64,000 nucleotides of DNA, taken from contig MQVO02000015.1 in NCBI GenBank assembly GCA_001986395.2, positions 682,001 through 746,000 on the forward strand, read 5' to 3'. The position numbers and the translations under genes are program-made. This document shows, piece by piece, positions 38,716-50,263 of the stretch (position 1 is the stretch's first letter; every line of letters begins with the position of its first letter). The notes below the pieces were generated by a model. The model worked only from the letters and a program-made list of their open reading frames with translations, ran no database searches and was not told the origin of the DNA. Origin of the DNA: Irpex lacteus (taxonomy: Eukaryota; Basidiomycota; Agaricomycetes; Polyporales; Irpicaceae).

Positions 38716-39738
38716 TTAGGTATCATATGCAGGGAGGCCCCATTGTTCTGGAACAAAATCCGCCAGTGACTGAAGAGTCGAATCTGGCTGGTCTGACGGT
38801 GTAAGAGTCGTTGTTCCCCGATCTCCCAGCGCGACTAAATTTGGATCGGGAACCCATACCACTGTCAACGGAGACATAGAACGTCAATCTCCTGCTCCGA
38901 ATATCGCGAGACAGGCTCACCTTTCATACCAGCACGTTTGCCAGCCTGTACCCCGGCAACTGCGTCCTCAAAAACCAGGCCTTTGGCTCGTTCAGCCCTT
39001 TGAGCGTCCGTAACATGACTCTCGCTCTCATCTCCTTCACCTACATCTCTTCCCAAGCAAGTCTTCGCCGTGGCCAAAAAGATATCTGGATGCGGTTTTC
39101 CTCTCCCAGTCTTGATGAGCCCATCATCGGCACAAACGACCTTACCCTCAAAATGCACGAACAGGTCGTCCATCAAGTGGGCGGACTTCCGGTCGTATTT
39201 GAACCGCTGCGATCCTGTCGCGATTGCTATTGGGATCTTGTGTCGATGGAGGTGTTGAACGAGTTTGACTACGCCTGGTAGAGGCCGGACGGTCGGCCAG
39301 AGTGCGTCTTGGCCTTCTCGAAGCTCTGTGAGGAAGGTGTCGATGGTAAAGTCCTTTGGCAGATCGGGGAAGAACGAGAGGAGATGCGTCGCGGAGTCTC
39401 GCTCAGCTATGTCACATTGAGCGGATTGCTGAGTATGAGTGCTGGTTGAACGTACGTCTGCCCATGCAGCCAGCTTTGATGTCCCAAGTCATAACTTTTC
39501 CGAATCTTCCGAGTATGTTATCTACGAGAGGATTAGTAATTAATGGTCGTTGTAGATCACCTCTGGATCTAGTAAGTTTTTAGTACTGACTCGCTACTTC
39601 CGTGTGCACTCTCTCAGAGTCGATCAGTAGACCTGCGGGCAAAGAATGAATACATAAGCTCGACCAATCGTTGAAGAGAGTTAGCACCTTACCATCCATG
39701 TCAAATATCACATATTCGATTCTGTTACTCGACGACAT
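38716..39738 (-). CDS. HAD-superfamily phosphatase, pseudouridine-5'-phosphatase-like, copy 1
   Basis: A cytosolic HAD hydrolase of the GS1/HDHD1 (pseudouridine 5'-monophosphatase) type. The first exon from ATG 39738 reads IEYVIFDMDG, HAD motif I with the nucleophile Asp and the acid/base Asp. Later exons carry IAIATGSQR (motif II Thr/Ser), GKPHPDIFLA (motif III Lys) and LVFEDAVAGVQAG (motif IV acidic pair). The C-terminus, GDRG through WGLPAYDT, ends with TAA 38718-38716. All catalytic residues are present, so the enzyme should be active. The neighbouring gene at 40011-41043 is a clear paralogue with the same intron layout and the same strand. The physiological substrate within the HAD phosphatases cannot be fixed from sequence. 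Confidence 0.88.
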
Positions 39739-40010
39739 CGTTATGTGTCGCCTTCTCTGGGATGGTGAAAGACCAGAGACGTGTTCATCGGGTTTGAAAT
39801 GCGCTGTCGATTGCGATATGTTTCTGATCCGGATGCACGACGGAGCGCTCGTAGTAACTTCCGACAGTAACTCCTCTCAATACAAACATTTATTGTTCGA
39901 GACTGACATTCGCGGTATGCTATCTGTATTAAAAGCTGTAGACATTATTAGTCCATAGTGCGTGAATTATTGCATCATTCATTCACTCACACTAATTTCA
40001 GTCATGTAGA

Positions 40011-41043
40011 TCACGCGTCGTAGGGAGGAAGACCCCATTCCTCAGGTACAAACTCTTCTAACGACTTGAGAATAGAGTCTGGCTGGTCAATCGGTGCCAC
40101 AGCTTGCATTCCACGATCACCCAAAGCTACCAGGTTGGGGTCGGGAACCCACACAACTGCGAACACCAATAAGATGTATCAGGGCACTGACTCCTCATAT
40201 ATCATATACTTAGGGTCGATCGTACATACCTTTCATTCCGGCTCGCTTTCCAGCTTGCACGCCAGGAATTGCGTCCTCAAATACGAGACCTTTTGCTCGC
40301 TCGGCTCTCTGAGCGTCTGTTATATGTCTTTCGCTCTCTTCTCCCTCCCCAACGTCTCTCCCTAGCTGGGTACTCGCTGTTACCAAGAAAATATCGGGAT
40401 GCGGCTTTCCTCTTCCAGGCTTGATGAGCCCATCGTCTGCGCAGACCACTTTGCCTCCGAAGTGACCGAAGAGCGCATCCATCAGGTGCAAAGATTTTTG
40501 CTCGTAGTTGCGTCGCTGCGATCCTGTCGCAACTGCTATCGGTATATTGTGTCGATGTAAGTGCTGAACGAGTTTGAGGACACCTGGCAAAGGTTGAACG
40601 GTAGGCCAAAGAGCGTCTTGTCCTTCTCGACGTTCACTTAGATAGGTATCGATCGTAAATTCCTTTGGGAGATCAGGAAAGAATGAGAGCAAATGCGCAG
40701 CAGCATCCCGTTCAGCTAAATCAGTGTCATCAATGTTATGATAGAATGAGCTGGGAAACACTTGCACGCACGTTTACCCATGAGACCGGCTTTGATGTCC
40801 CATGTCATTTCCTTTCCATATCGTGCAAGTATGTTATCTGTTTATCGGACATTACATGCGGTTCATCATGGGAAACGCGGCCACAGTACTTGTTACTTCG
40901 GTATACACCCTCTCCGAGTCGATTAGCAGACCTGTGTTCATGAATCAAACTTCAAAGGCTGTCGTTATCTCACCATAGTTTGTGACCAGAAGCTCACCAT
41001 CCATGTCGAATAGCACATACTCGATCTTTGCGTTCTTCGACAT
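40011..41043 (-). CDS. HAD-superfamily phosphatase, pseudouridine-5'-phosphatase-like, copy 2
   Basis: Paralogue of the gene at 38716-39738. Exon 1 (41043-40998) encodes IEYVLFDMDG; the next exons give LLIDSERVYTEV, NILARYGKEMTWDIKAG and ERDAAAHLLSFFPDLPKEFT, then IAVATGSQRR (motif II), GRGKPHPDIFL (motif III) and LVFEDAIPGVQAGKRAG (motif IV). The end is WGLPPYDA and TGA 40013-40011. Protein length is about 240-250 residues, normal for the family. The two copies differ at scattered residues (for example LLIDSERVYTEV is well kept; MDALFGHFGG here against MDDLFVHFEG in copy 1), so the duplication is not very recent and both remain open. The region from 41044 to 41295 would hold its promoter, shared with the divergent gene. 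Confidence 0.9.
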
Positions 41044-41295
41044 CACGAAACGTCTTCGGACAATGGCAGAACGTATGTAAACGGGCGCGATTTGAGATGG
41101 ACGATTTACAGTGCGTGCCTAATTAAGAGGACGGCGGGGCGCCCATAGCACGTGGTATCGGAGCGATGGCCGGGGCGTGGCTTTCGACTCCCCTGGCTCC
41201 CATTTTCTTGCTCCTTACCAGTGCTCATCCTTGTCTCTTTCCTCCATCGACTCTGCCACCCGTCCATCGTAGCCACCTCGTACTCGGGGTGCTGA

Positions 41296-42346
41296 ATGGC
41301 GTCGGTACTGAGGCACGTCTTTTGCTGCTGCTGTGGGCGGCGTCCGCACAGTCCTGTGTGTACCTAAATCTTCACAAGTAATGTAACTTTGACTGAACGG
41401 CGCATTTGTTCGCAGGGCGACGGCGACGAAGCTAACGAACACACGCCATTCATACGACCTCAAAGCAATGGCGATGAGCATTCGTAAGTATAGCCAGCTC
41501 GTCATGTATGTGCAATTCATATTTATCCGCGTCTCCGCAACTACAGGAACACCAACTATGTCGTTAATCATGAGGCTTTGAAGGATAGGCTGGGGACTAT
41601 TGTACGCGCGAAAGAAAGGTATGCATGTGCTGTTAACCCTCAGCTGCTGTTCTAACCTCGTCACTGTGTACAGTAAAATGGTAAACGTTAGTACAGACCT
41701 ACCCTTCAACCTTGCGAACAAGGTCCTACACGGCCGGCTCGCGGATATCGATCCTTCCACTTCATCTTCGAGAAGCCGCTCTGCCCACGCTACTCTCTCC
41801 GAAGGTGCCTCCGGCTCGTCACCATTAGGAAGTCGCCGCGCACCATACTCCCACTCTCATTCCCCACCTCCACGGGCTGGCAGGGACCCCTCACCTTCAA
41901 TACAAACCAGTCGATCGAACTCGTCCCTGCATCCCGGTGATGCATCGTACCTGCCGCCAGAAGCCGATCCGTCGAACGGCCTGCGCGGGCCTATACTGAG
42001 TGCCAGACTCGTCCGGAAGCCTGGATCAGCCGCGTTTGGCGTAGGGGGCGTCAATGGCGCTTTCAGACAAGGGCGGGCGGTGTCGAGGGGTCGTTCAAGG
42101 AGAGTAGAATCGAACTCGAACGATAGTCTGTCCACGCACTTCGAAGGCGAGGCTACAGCGACCAATGGCCTGGTCATTCACGTCGATGGAACCGGAGAGG
42201 TACTCTCTAGCGATGCAGACGTCGATTCTACACTCAAGACGCCCCGCGCGTCCGACTCTCAGACGCAGCCGATACCAGAAAAGGGCGTATCAGAATACGG
42301 TGTTATCCAGGACGTGGGAAAGATCACCTGTAGCTGGGGAGATTGA
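41296..42346 (+). CDS. Ego1/LAMTOR1-like vacuolar adaptor (tentative)
   Basis: Four exons (41296-41355, 41416-41483, 41547-41618, 41674-42346) join in exact phase to 290 residues. The N-terminus MASVLRHVFCCCCGRRPHS has four adjacent cysteines (residues 10-13), a likely palmitoylation site. It is followed by NEHTPFIRP and an amphipathic helix, EALKDRLGTIVRAKESKMVN. This order, a lipidated tip then one helix ending in a [LM]-[IV]-[DN]-[IV]-S motif, is the pattern of LAMTOR1/p18 and yeast Meh1/Ego1, which anchor the Ragulator/EGO complex on the vacuole for TORC1 signalling. The rest is long and Ser/Pro/Arg-rich with a short C-terminus ending CSWGD. Unlike p18 and Ego1, residue 2 is Ala, not the Gly needed for myristoylation; an in-frame TGA stands directly before the ATG. 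Family call is moderate. Confidence 0.6.
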
Positions 42347-43208
42347 AGTGTTTGTTCCTTGGCAAGCAGACAGGTGAACGTATACTACAGGGCAACGATG
42401 TTGGACTACGTTGGATTGGGATCTTTATGGGGTCTATTCTTGTATCGCACTGGGATCACGAATGTAATGTATAATGTACGCCTTCCGATATGAACTTGAT
42501 ATGAATTATTTACGACCCTCGTACAGATTTCTATAACACAATCCAAGTCTACAGTCATTTCTATGAATTTTGGCGGCCAACGAACATGGTTTACTTATGA
42601 TGGCACGCCGCCAAGGTCTTCATCTCCGCTCACCCTCCCAGTCACTGGTGTCAACATCCATTGCCTCTTCTCATGCGCAGATTAAACGTGGAAACGTATG
42701 AGAGGTCACGGTGTATCGCATATGTGGAAATATGTCAAGACGAAGTGACTTCTTCATGCTGTGCAGCGACAAGCGCGGCTTGATAGGAGCAAGTCACGAT
42801 ATCCTCGATTATAGGTGTGTATCACTACTCAACTTATGACCTCTGCTGCCTCAATATGCAACACTGTGCGTAGGTAAGGACAAGCGTCCCTGAGGATAGC
42901 GTCGGGAATTTACGTGGTACATTAGCGCTGCAGAACCCTACGCAGGAGCCAGCAGGAGCCGCATACGTAGCCTTCGAACATCAGGCGCCAGGCTCCTTCG
43001 ATATAGCTCAGCCGAAAGACCTGGATGCCGTCCTGAGGTTAGTAAGTACCTCTCTGGCCTCTCTGTACATTGCTCCTCAGAAGAAATAGTACCTCACTTC
43101 TTTAGCGCAGGTTCGTGGGGAGTCTTCCATATCTTTTTTGTTACATCAATGACCTCTTTCACAGATCTTCAGATATCGTCGTACAGGTTAAGCAAGTCGT
43201 CGGCATCC
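42347..43208. other. Interval with coding-like fragments, no gene model
   Basis: On the plus strand, 42720-42815 can be read as a short open stretch with SDFFMLCSDKRGLIGASHDI, and 42885-43037 as TSVPEDSVGNLRGTLALQNP and onwards to DIAQPKDLDAVLRL, ending at a GTAAGT donor at 43038. These look like two exons of a small gene, but I could not fix a start, an end or a family. A frame at 42562 (MNFGGQRTWFTYDG) could be its first exon. Confidence 0.3.
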
Positions 43209-44750
43209 ATGGTCATCTCTGGTCCAAGCTTCAGGTGAGCAGCTTTCCTTTGCATATTGAACAGCGTTTTTGATACTCTACAGGCGTATACTTAGTCCAT
43301 CTTTCCCTGCTACTCTTAGGCCAGTGCATGCCCCATCAGGTCTAGACGATACCCCATGCTCTGCTCTACTGACTTGCGAGGGCGCACGAAAGCCGTATGC
43401 GACGGCCGCTGATCTACCGGCGGAGCTACACCACTTCATTCTCGAGATCCTCTCGGCCACGAACGTCACCGATCTGTCCTGGGACCACCGAAAAGCGCAT
43501 AAAAGGTGTTTATCGGCATGCTCTCTTGTCTCCGTTGAGTGGGCAAACGTATGCCGGGCGGAATTGTTCAGTGATCTTCGAATTGACTCCGCTCAAGAGC
43601 TGACCCTACTTAGAACGTTGATGACCCAGAATATGGCAGGTCGTGTTGCTCTGTCACCACATTATATCCGTGTTTTACGCATCAACCAAGACATAACAAG
43701 CCCTACGTGGTTTCACCATGTCCGTACCTTCCTTGACCTTATTATGCCCAACGTTCCGCCCTACTTGCCGTCGAACGTGTCGAAGGTCAAGATATACTTA
43801 AACATCTCGGGACATCCTGCGATATCAATCCGAACGTCAACGAGGTCACCACTGTATCTTCGATTCCCTCAGAGCCCCCCATCACGCCGCTGTGGACAGT
43901 GCGACTCCCTCACTGTCAGCAACATACACTTTGCTAACTGCAAAGCAGTGCTCTCGAACTTTCTCCGCGACGTCTACTTCCACTCTCACTTACCGATAGT
44001 TCTCCGCTTCGAAAATATTGCCTGGGGTTCAATGACGCTACCGACCTTCATACGGGTTCCAGTGCGCCCGGTGCATATCACAACGCATAACTGCACAGAT
44101 GACCTTGTCATGGCGATAATCACCCTTGATAAGTCATGCGAAATCCACGGTCGTACACGCTGGCTAGCGCTTGGTATGGAGGTGTACGAAGCCCTGAGAG
44201 CATTACTCGGATGGTTTTGGCCTGAGTGGATGAAGCCGCGGCGAGACACTGCCTCGGTATCACTGCAGACATACATCGATGGTAAGGACATCGCTATTGC
44301 ATACTGTTCACCTCTGAACTGGTTTCTCTAGACGACACGTGTTACATCAAAGGAAGCCTCTGCTTTTACGACCTCCACATCCCCGGACTAGACTATGGAG
44401 TTACACTGGAGTCGTTCCCGGGTACAACGCACGCGTACGAAAAGCTCTCGATGACGGAGATCCAGCATACTCCCCTTAAATCTATCCAGATTCACATGCC
44501 CTCCACGAGCGCTCTGAAGTTGGTCGCGGATGGTATGGATTTGCAGCCTTTCATCGCAGCACTTGCAGGGCTTCGACATTACCGATGGCCTACTACGATC
44601 GATTTCGATATGCGTGAAGGTCTCGATCTGTTCTTCGACAGGCTATCCAACGATACTGTTCGGCGTTTGGAGGGCATGGTCACATTGAGGTACTATTGCG
44701 AAGGAGATGGTTATATGGTGTGGCAGTCACAGACATCAACTGGACTTTGA
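43209..44750 (+). CDS. F-box-like protein
   Basis: Three exons (43209-43234, 43284-44281, 44332-44750) make a protein of 480 residues. Near residue 53 it has LPAELHHFILEIL followed by an ACSLVSVEWANVCRAELF segment, the usual F-box pattern (start LPxE, then CxLVxxxW). F-box proteins bind Skp1 and bring substrates to SCF ubiquitin ligases; Agaricomycetes carry large, fast-evolving sets. The remaining 380 residues have no clear repeats that I can name, but such proteins often carry divergent leucine-rich repeats. The large open frame appears to stop at TAG 44329-44331, yet a 50-nt intron (44282-44331, GTAAGG to TAG) removes it and the frame continues to TGA at 44748-44750. The first exon is short and the start less certain, as the frame at 43270 begins with TTG. 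Confidence 0.72.
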
Positions 44751-44945
44751 CAGAAATGAACTCGGAAGCTGATCCAGCAAGGGCCATAGAATCATCTCAT
44801 GCGGAATGTAGGACGGGGTCTATGATAAGTGAGCGCAAGTGAACGCTTCCCGCTGCTTATAACGTAGAAATATAGATTAATATCTCGTCTACTGTATGAC
44901 TTGGAGAGCTCAAAGAGCAGTCGCCATATTACATATTAGCAGATC

Positions 44946-46366
44946 TCATCGCCCGACGTAATATAGACCGTCCACAGCAATATTGGCCTGCCAGATGCCC
45001 AAGCGCCTGATGAGCCGTAAAATCGCCGGAGCAGGTAGTACGAGGGCAAAGGATACTGGAACGAGAACGACGACAAGAAGCGACAAAAACACGGTTATAC
45101 CCGGCTTTATAACAAGAAAGTAAAACAGTGCTTGATGGGATGTCGGGTCCGTGAACATGGCATATGCGTTGCGATAGAAGGAATGCTCTTCTCGTGGACC
45201 TATCCCATCTTCAATCTCGGCGGGCGTGGGCATACGTATGCGAGTGAATATGGGATGAGGAGGGTAAGGTGGAGGGAAGGCAAGAGGTCCGTGAAAAGTC
45301 GTTTGGAGATATAACTAGATGAACGATTAGAGTCTGGAACACAAAGATGAATATACTAATGCACTCACTTCTCCTCTGGCAAATAAACGAGCGCCGAGAA
45401 GGTCAAGAAAACATAGCAATGCTCCCAGGGGGAGGGCCATCAAAGTCGTGGTACCGGTCTGTCAAAGGAAGATCAGCATGTTATGCATGTGATAATGACT
45501 GGAAGGTCTAGGGACATGCGCACCAGGGTAAAAACGAAGAGGTAAATCCATACCATCAGGGTGTATGGAAAGTTGAGGACCAGGAGATGGAATAGCGCAG
45601 AGTAGTAGGCCCGCCTAGCCATAGGTCTGAAGTACCGACGAATCTTAGTGCCTATAGAAGACACCCGTCTCTCCGGCGTTCGGGTGGCAGCAAGTTCAGC
45701 TGCAAATAGCCTTGCTTGCTCGTCTGAGAGACTAGTACTTGGCACAGGAGACTCCACGAGGTCTTGGTCATCGGATTGGTGTGCGGTATCGTCATCTGGG
45801 TCCAAGTCGCAATCCCTGTCTGGCTGGAAGGCGGAAAGTACGGTGTGCGTGAAGCTAGGTGCTGCAGATACAGCAGACTGCAAGGTGCTCGACACTGACA
45901 ACGTGCGCTGTCGTCTACTTATACCTCCCGGTGGTAAACGAGAAGGGCTCAGAAGCGGGGTTGTTTCGGATGCAGCCTCGGCGTGGTGCTCCAGTTCAGG
46001 GGATGCGAGATAAGGAGAGTGACTAGGTGGTCCACCGTCGCTGTCATTGCCGATTGAGGTTGTTTGTAGCTGCTCTAGCTCTCCTCCAACCGTTCTTCGT
46101 CGTCGCCCTGATCGTCCGGCACGCCGTCGCTCGCGAGAGGGATAAGGAGGAGGTGGGTCGTGAGGTGGACTTGCTGGAACGATAAGGACAGACGTTGCAC
46201 CTGTAGCTGGCAAAGCAGGTATTTCAGAGCGAGTTTCAGTCATGTCGGAAGCCCTCGATGCGACGACATGAGTGTAGGTAGCGAAAGACGCAATTTCAGC
46301 CGGCAGTGAGCCAGTTCTAACAACCGTTCGTAAGCGCCTGATCTGCGCGCTCCACGGCTTTAGCAT
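44946..46366 (-). CDS. Conserved multi-pass membrane protein of unknown function
   Basis: Three main exons on the minus strand. The N-terminal 200 residues are polar and disordered, rich in Pro, Ser and Arg, with an acidic patch (DRDCDLDPDDD). The C-terminal half carries hydrophobic helices: YYSALFHLLVLNFPYTLMV with WIYLFVFTL, then MALPLGALLCFLDLLGARLF, then two close helices ALFYFLVIKPGITVFLSLLV and VLVPVSFALVLPAPAILRLI. Exons join at 45528/45461 and 45370/45310 with correct phase. The sequence ends LGIWQANIAVDGLYYVGR and TGA 44948-44946. I recall similar membrane proteins as conserved hypotheticals in Agaricomycetes, with no known function. The start is either ATG 46366 or the in-frame ATG 46243 (MTETRSEIPALP), which begins a more typical N-terminus. 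Location: probably an internal membrane. Confidence 0.72.
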
Positions 46367-46985
46367 GTCACTACCCTGCAGTTAACGACCATGGCCCAGT
46401 GTTGTAAGTCCTACTGTATTTGACAGCAATGGTCTAAATACAAGAGGAGTCCTTCAGAAAATTATCTATCGAGTACGGTGCGGGCTACTACTGACCTGAT
46501 ACCTCAAGGCTATCCGAGTCGCTTAACAGAGCAACACTACAACAGCCTTAGTGGCCCGTGAAGATCGCTAAAGAGTCACAAAGAGCCCGAGGTAACGTCT
46601 ACATGCTATATCTATGAAGAGATTCTCATCTAATTGTAGGAGACACACTAGGGTAGTCATGCTGCGTCGTATTTTGAGTGACTCTCGAAGCTTGGCCACG
46701 AGTGGACATGACAGTGGCCTGCCTGAGCGAACCTCCGTCGATTGATAAGACTTGCAGCACTGCCTCCTCAATAGGCCTCACTGTCTCGCTGACAGTCTGT
46801 GCATTGTGTATCGTAATCGGACGTCTGGGATCACAGCCTTATTTCCATGTAGCAAGTACGCGTCGGCCTCATTGTGTCAGTGTTGTTGTTATAAGGTGTG
46901 CCTTCCCTCCAGCATTGGTCTGCACTCTCTTTCCCTTCTTTCTACCCTCCGACTCTCACGTCCACTATCGAAGTTCAAGTCCATT
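46367..46985. other. Divergent intergenic region
   Basis: About 620 bases between divergent starts of the membrane-protein gene and the ankyrin-type gene. No supported gene; promoters for both should be here. The stretch 46890-46980 is C/T-rich just before the ATG at 46986. Confidence 0.5.
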
Positions 46986-48298
46986 ATGGACGGTATCAGC
47001 ACCGCTATTGGCCTCGTCTCTTCCGGCTACACTGGTTACAAGAAGATGGCCTCGACACGAAAAGAGTACAAGAAAGCGCCGGAGACAATTCAATCACTCG
47101 AAAATACACGCAACCTCATCAGGCAACTCCTCGATAAGCTACCCACCACACCGGGATCTCTCCGTCACATCAGCTCAGAAGATGTCGAGAGATTACGCAA
47201 CACAGCCCAAAGATACTTCGACGACGTCAAGATGGTCTCGAGTAAGGTCACTAAGGACTCATCCACCGAAAGCTCGAATCAGCGTTTAATCCGCTCGTCC
47301 AAGTGGTTGCTCAACAGGGACGACATTAAGGACACGTCGCAGTACCTCAAGGAGTTGCGGGATACGCTTAGGCTCATGCTCGTCCTCATGCAAACGTGTG
47401 TAGTGACTACCTCCACATCTGGAGCTCCCTTCCAATCCCAAACGAAATCAGAGACGACTTTGAGCGCATCACAACCATCCTCGAAGAGATCCAGTGCAGC
47501 ATCGAGATCATGATGGAAAGCCATCTCGTGAGTACTCCAAATCCGCAATATTTACCTAGCTTGCTGATATCGTCAACCAGGAGTCCTCCGTATGGACAAG
47601 CGCTATTGCACTTGGCATCTTCCGCTCTATGGCCAATATGGACGCCATGGACGCATTCGAAGATTTGCTGTCTCGAGAATATGGGCACTCAGATGAAGAC
47701 ACTTTACATATACTAACATCCCTCGAAACTACCGAAGCCGCCGTGGCTCGGTCTAATGTATTCAAAGCTATCAACTATACTCCCTTAGAGTATGCCATCG
47801 AACTCTTGCCTTCAAACGTGGAGTTTCTCATAGCAGAAGCCTGGTGCCGACGTCGCAGCAGAGCCCACCCTGGCTTATGCTGCCTGCGTAGGAAGCGTCG
47901 ACGTGATCAAATCCCTTTTGATAGAGGCGCAGATGTGAACATGAAGGGATACCTGGGGCGAAAAGCGCTGCATTAGGGCATGTCATGCATGCCTCCACAG
48001 CATTTTCCTCGAACTTATTCGGTGTGCAAAAGACAAGATCGACTGGAATGCTCGTACACCGGATGGCCAGAATGCTTTGGATCTGTTTGAGATGGGCGTG
48101 ACAGAGGGCTCGGCTTCGTACATTACTTCCAAGGATATTTACGAGTTTCGTTCCACTCTGCTATCTCATATGGATCCTCCTCAGTCACTCGTAGCTGAAG
48201 ACAAGCCCCTGTACATGCCGGTGCATTCCATCACGGATTCAACCTTTATACTTGTTGTAGCTATCCGAGCCTGGTATTACCAGATGTTGAGCGTTTAA
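46986..48298 (+). pseudogene. Ankyrin-repeat protein with helical N-terminal domain, broken by three frameshifts
   Basis: From ATG 46986 the protein starts with a helical domain (MDGISTAIGLVSSGYTGYKK, IQSLENTRNLIRQLLDKLP) like the N-terminal effector-type helices of fungal STAND/ankyrin proteins. Two introns (47399-47454, ending AATCAG, and 47528-47579) splice in frame. The C-terminal third is ankyrin-like: TPLEYAIELLPSNVEFLIAE, GADVAAEPTLAYAACVGSVD, VIKSLLIE, GADVNMKG, then DWNARTPDGQNALDLFE. Reading through needs three single-base changes at small runs: one extra base at CC 47840-47841, one missing base at GG 47926-47927, one extra base at TT 47973-47974. Each fix restores a known ankyrin phrase, so the protein was once continuous. 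Either a young pseudogene or clustered assembly errors; neighbouring genes are intact, which favours pseudogene. Stop at 48298. Confidence 0.6.
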
Positions 48299-50263
48299 AA
48301 TTTTTAAATGTGACATCAGATACTGTCCGACTGACTCAGACTCGGTATTGGCGAGGGCACCCGCCACAGTGCCTTACGTCCTTGAACGATAGCCTAATTG
48401 AGGCAGATTGATGATCCCGATCACTCAGACCGCCCGCGCGCTTCCCCTTCAGGTTTGCCATTCAAGCACTCGCAAACTACCAATCACCATCATCAACGGT
48501 CCTTCCCCAAGTCTATAGGCTATCGGCTGGGGACTGACAAGGTACAATGGATTGTAACTTGTACTCTCTATCGTGCATGCTCCAGTGCGGTGAAATGTCG
48601 CGGTGGGCAAGCGTGCCCGAAATTCTCAGAATAGATCAACACGAACTGATTTCTCGTGACAGAGAGGGCGTCGGTGGCCGCGTTCAATATATGGCGGCTA
48701 CAACGTTGCCCGCCATATCTTCTGCTTTGCGGGTGTCCCGTCCCGCCATAGTTGCGTCAACTGCCCGTGACCGTGTACTCGCGGGATATGCTTGCCCGGA
48801 CACGCGGAGAGGTCTCTCCTACATGAGAACAACGTGGCGATATGGACGGCTATACAAGGCATTGCTCCTGGGGAGGAACCTCAGAAAGCTCCTCTCTCCT
48901 CTCTCGCTCTGTTCGGCATCCTCACATCAACGTCGTCGAGCGCATCTCTGTCTTGTTGCTGGGGGCCTCTAGCCAGTAGAAGTTCGCATTGGCTCCCTCA
49001 CCACATGCTACTTGTTGAAATCTAGCGGTTCGCCGGAGTATGTACAACTACAGCCCTCGTGAGACCATCAAGGTGTTCCGCCCTCCCGCAGGGGAAATCA
49101 TACGACGGTCGATATTAAGTGGTAGACACTACCAGGACAGACCCTGCATCGGAGGCAGTTAGTTAGTTGGAGTTTGGGAGGTGTGTATTGGACCCTCATC
49201 CGTTGATACTACTGTACTTAACCGACGTACTGGTTGCCTCCTCGACGTACATCAGGTGACGCAGCATGCCACCTTTGTCAGCCCCACGTTCCGATGGCCA
49301 CTAAATGATGATGACAGGGAGGAGAAGTTCTAGGTACGTTCTAATGCTATTTGCTCGTATAATGAGGTGGAGTTCTAACGACAGTTTGCAGTGGTATGAT
49401 GGTGACCAATAACGCTATCTTGACGCTATGCCCCAACTATGCCCATCGGCGGACATGCTGCATCCACTAAACATCGTCGGCCTATCAGTTGACACCCTAT
49501 TCGGAATGGCCAGCTGACAAGTTGGCTAGACGGCATACTCCACAAACATGCACAACTGAAAGAACAGGCTGCGAAGGCGTTTAGGGCACAGATAGGCTGA
49601 ACTAGACGGTATGTCGGGAGCAGAATCATCCCGAACGCGAATCATAATTTAGAGATGTACTTTTCTTCTTTTCCTGAACTAGGCGAATCCGTCAAGATTT
49701 TCTCGCGGTTATTCCCGGCCCCCAGCTTCTCACTGGGTGTATCACACCTGCACGCGAACACGTACCCTGGCTAGACCCTATAAACGACGAATTCAGCTCC
49801 CGCGAGGTTTGACACCGCTTGTCTCGTTACCGTCAAGATTATCTACAGGTTCTGGTTCGCGGCAGAGATCACCAAACTACATTCGAACCTGAGATCGTTT
49901 TTCGATAGAACCAGCCGGTACTTTGAAATCGCGAGGATCTGTCGCATAACACGACACATAGAGTATTATATGGGTATACAACGGAGCAACGGCGCTGACG
50001 TGCTCTGATTCGCAGAAATCCCGGTTCGGAGGTTACAAGTAGTGTATGCAGGTCGTTAGCAGGCTTCGTCACGGCCAACGTATGGGCGAACTTCGCGCAC
50101 GATGAATCGTCGCATCGGCTCGATGTCGGTGTAGGGCGGCTTCCGGCCGTGGTACGCGCACCTGCATCTTTGCGTACCGTGCTCTTTGCTACTTCTCGGG
50201 TGAGTCTATTCACTGCGCTGTATCAGCACGCATGTTCGCTAACGGGAGACAAAAACTTACATG

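Larger units (their letters stand above)
38716..41043 (-). repeat. Tandem gene duplication of the HAD phosphatase
   Basis: Two complete genes about 1.03 kb each, same strand, 272 bases apart, with matching exon borders and strongly similar proteins. It is a head-to-tail tandem duplication. Introns and the spacer look much less alike than the exons, which suggests selection has kept both proteins. Confidence 0.85.

Noticed and set aside
48547..48972. 141-codon plus-strand frame
   Set aside because: An overlapping frame is equally open; no domain and no intron support. Left as part of the gene-poor block.
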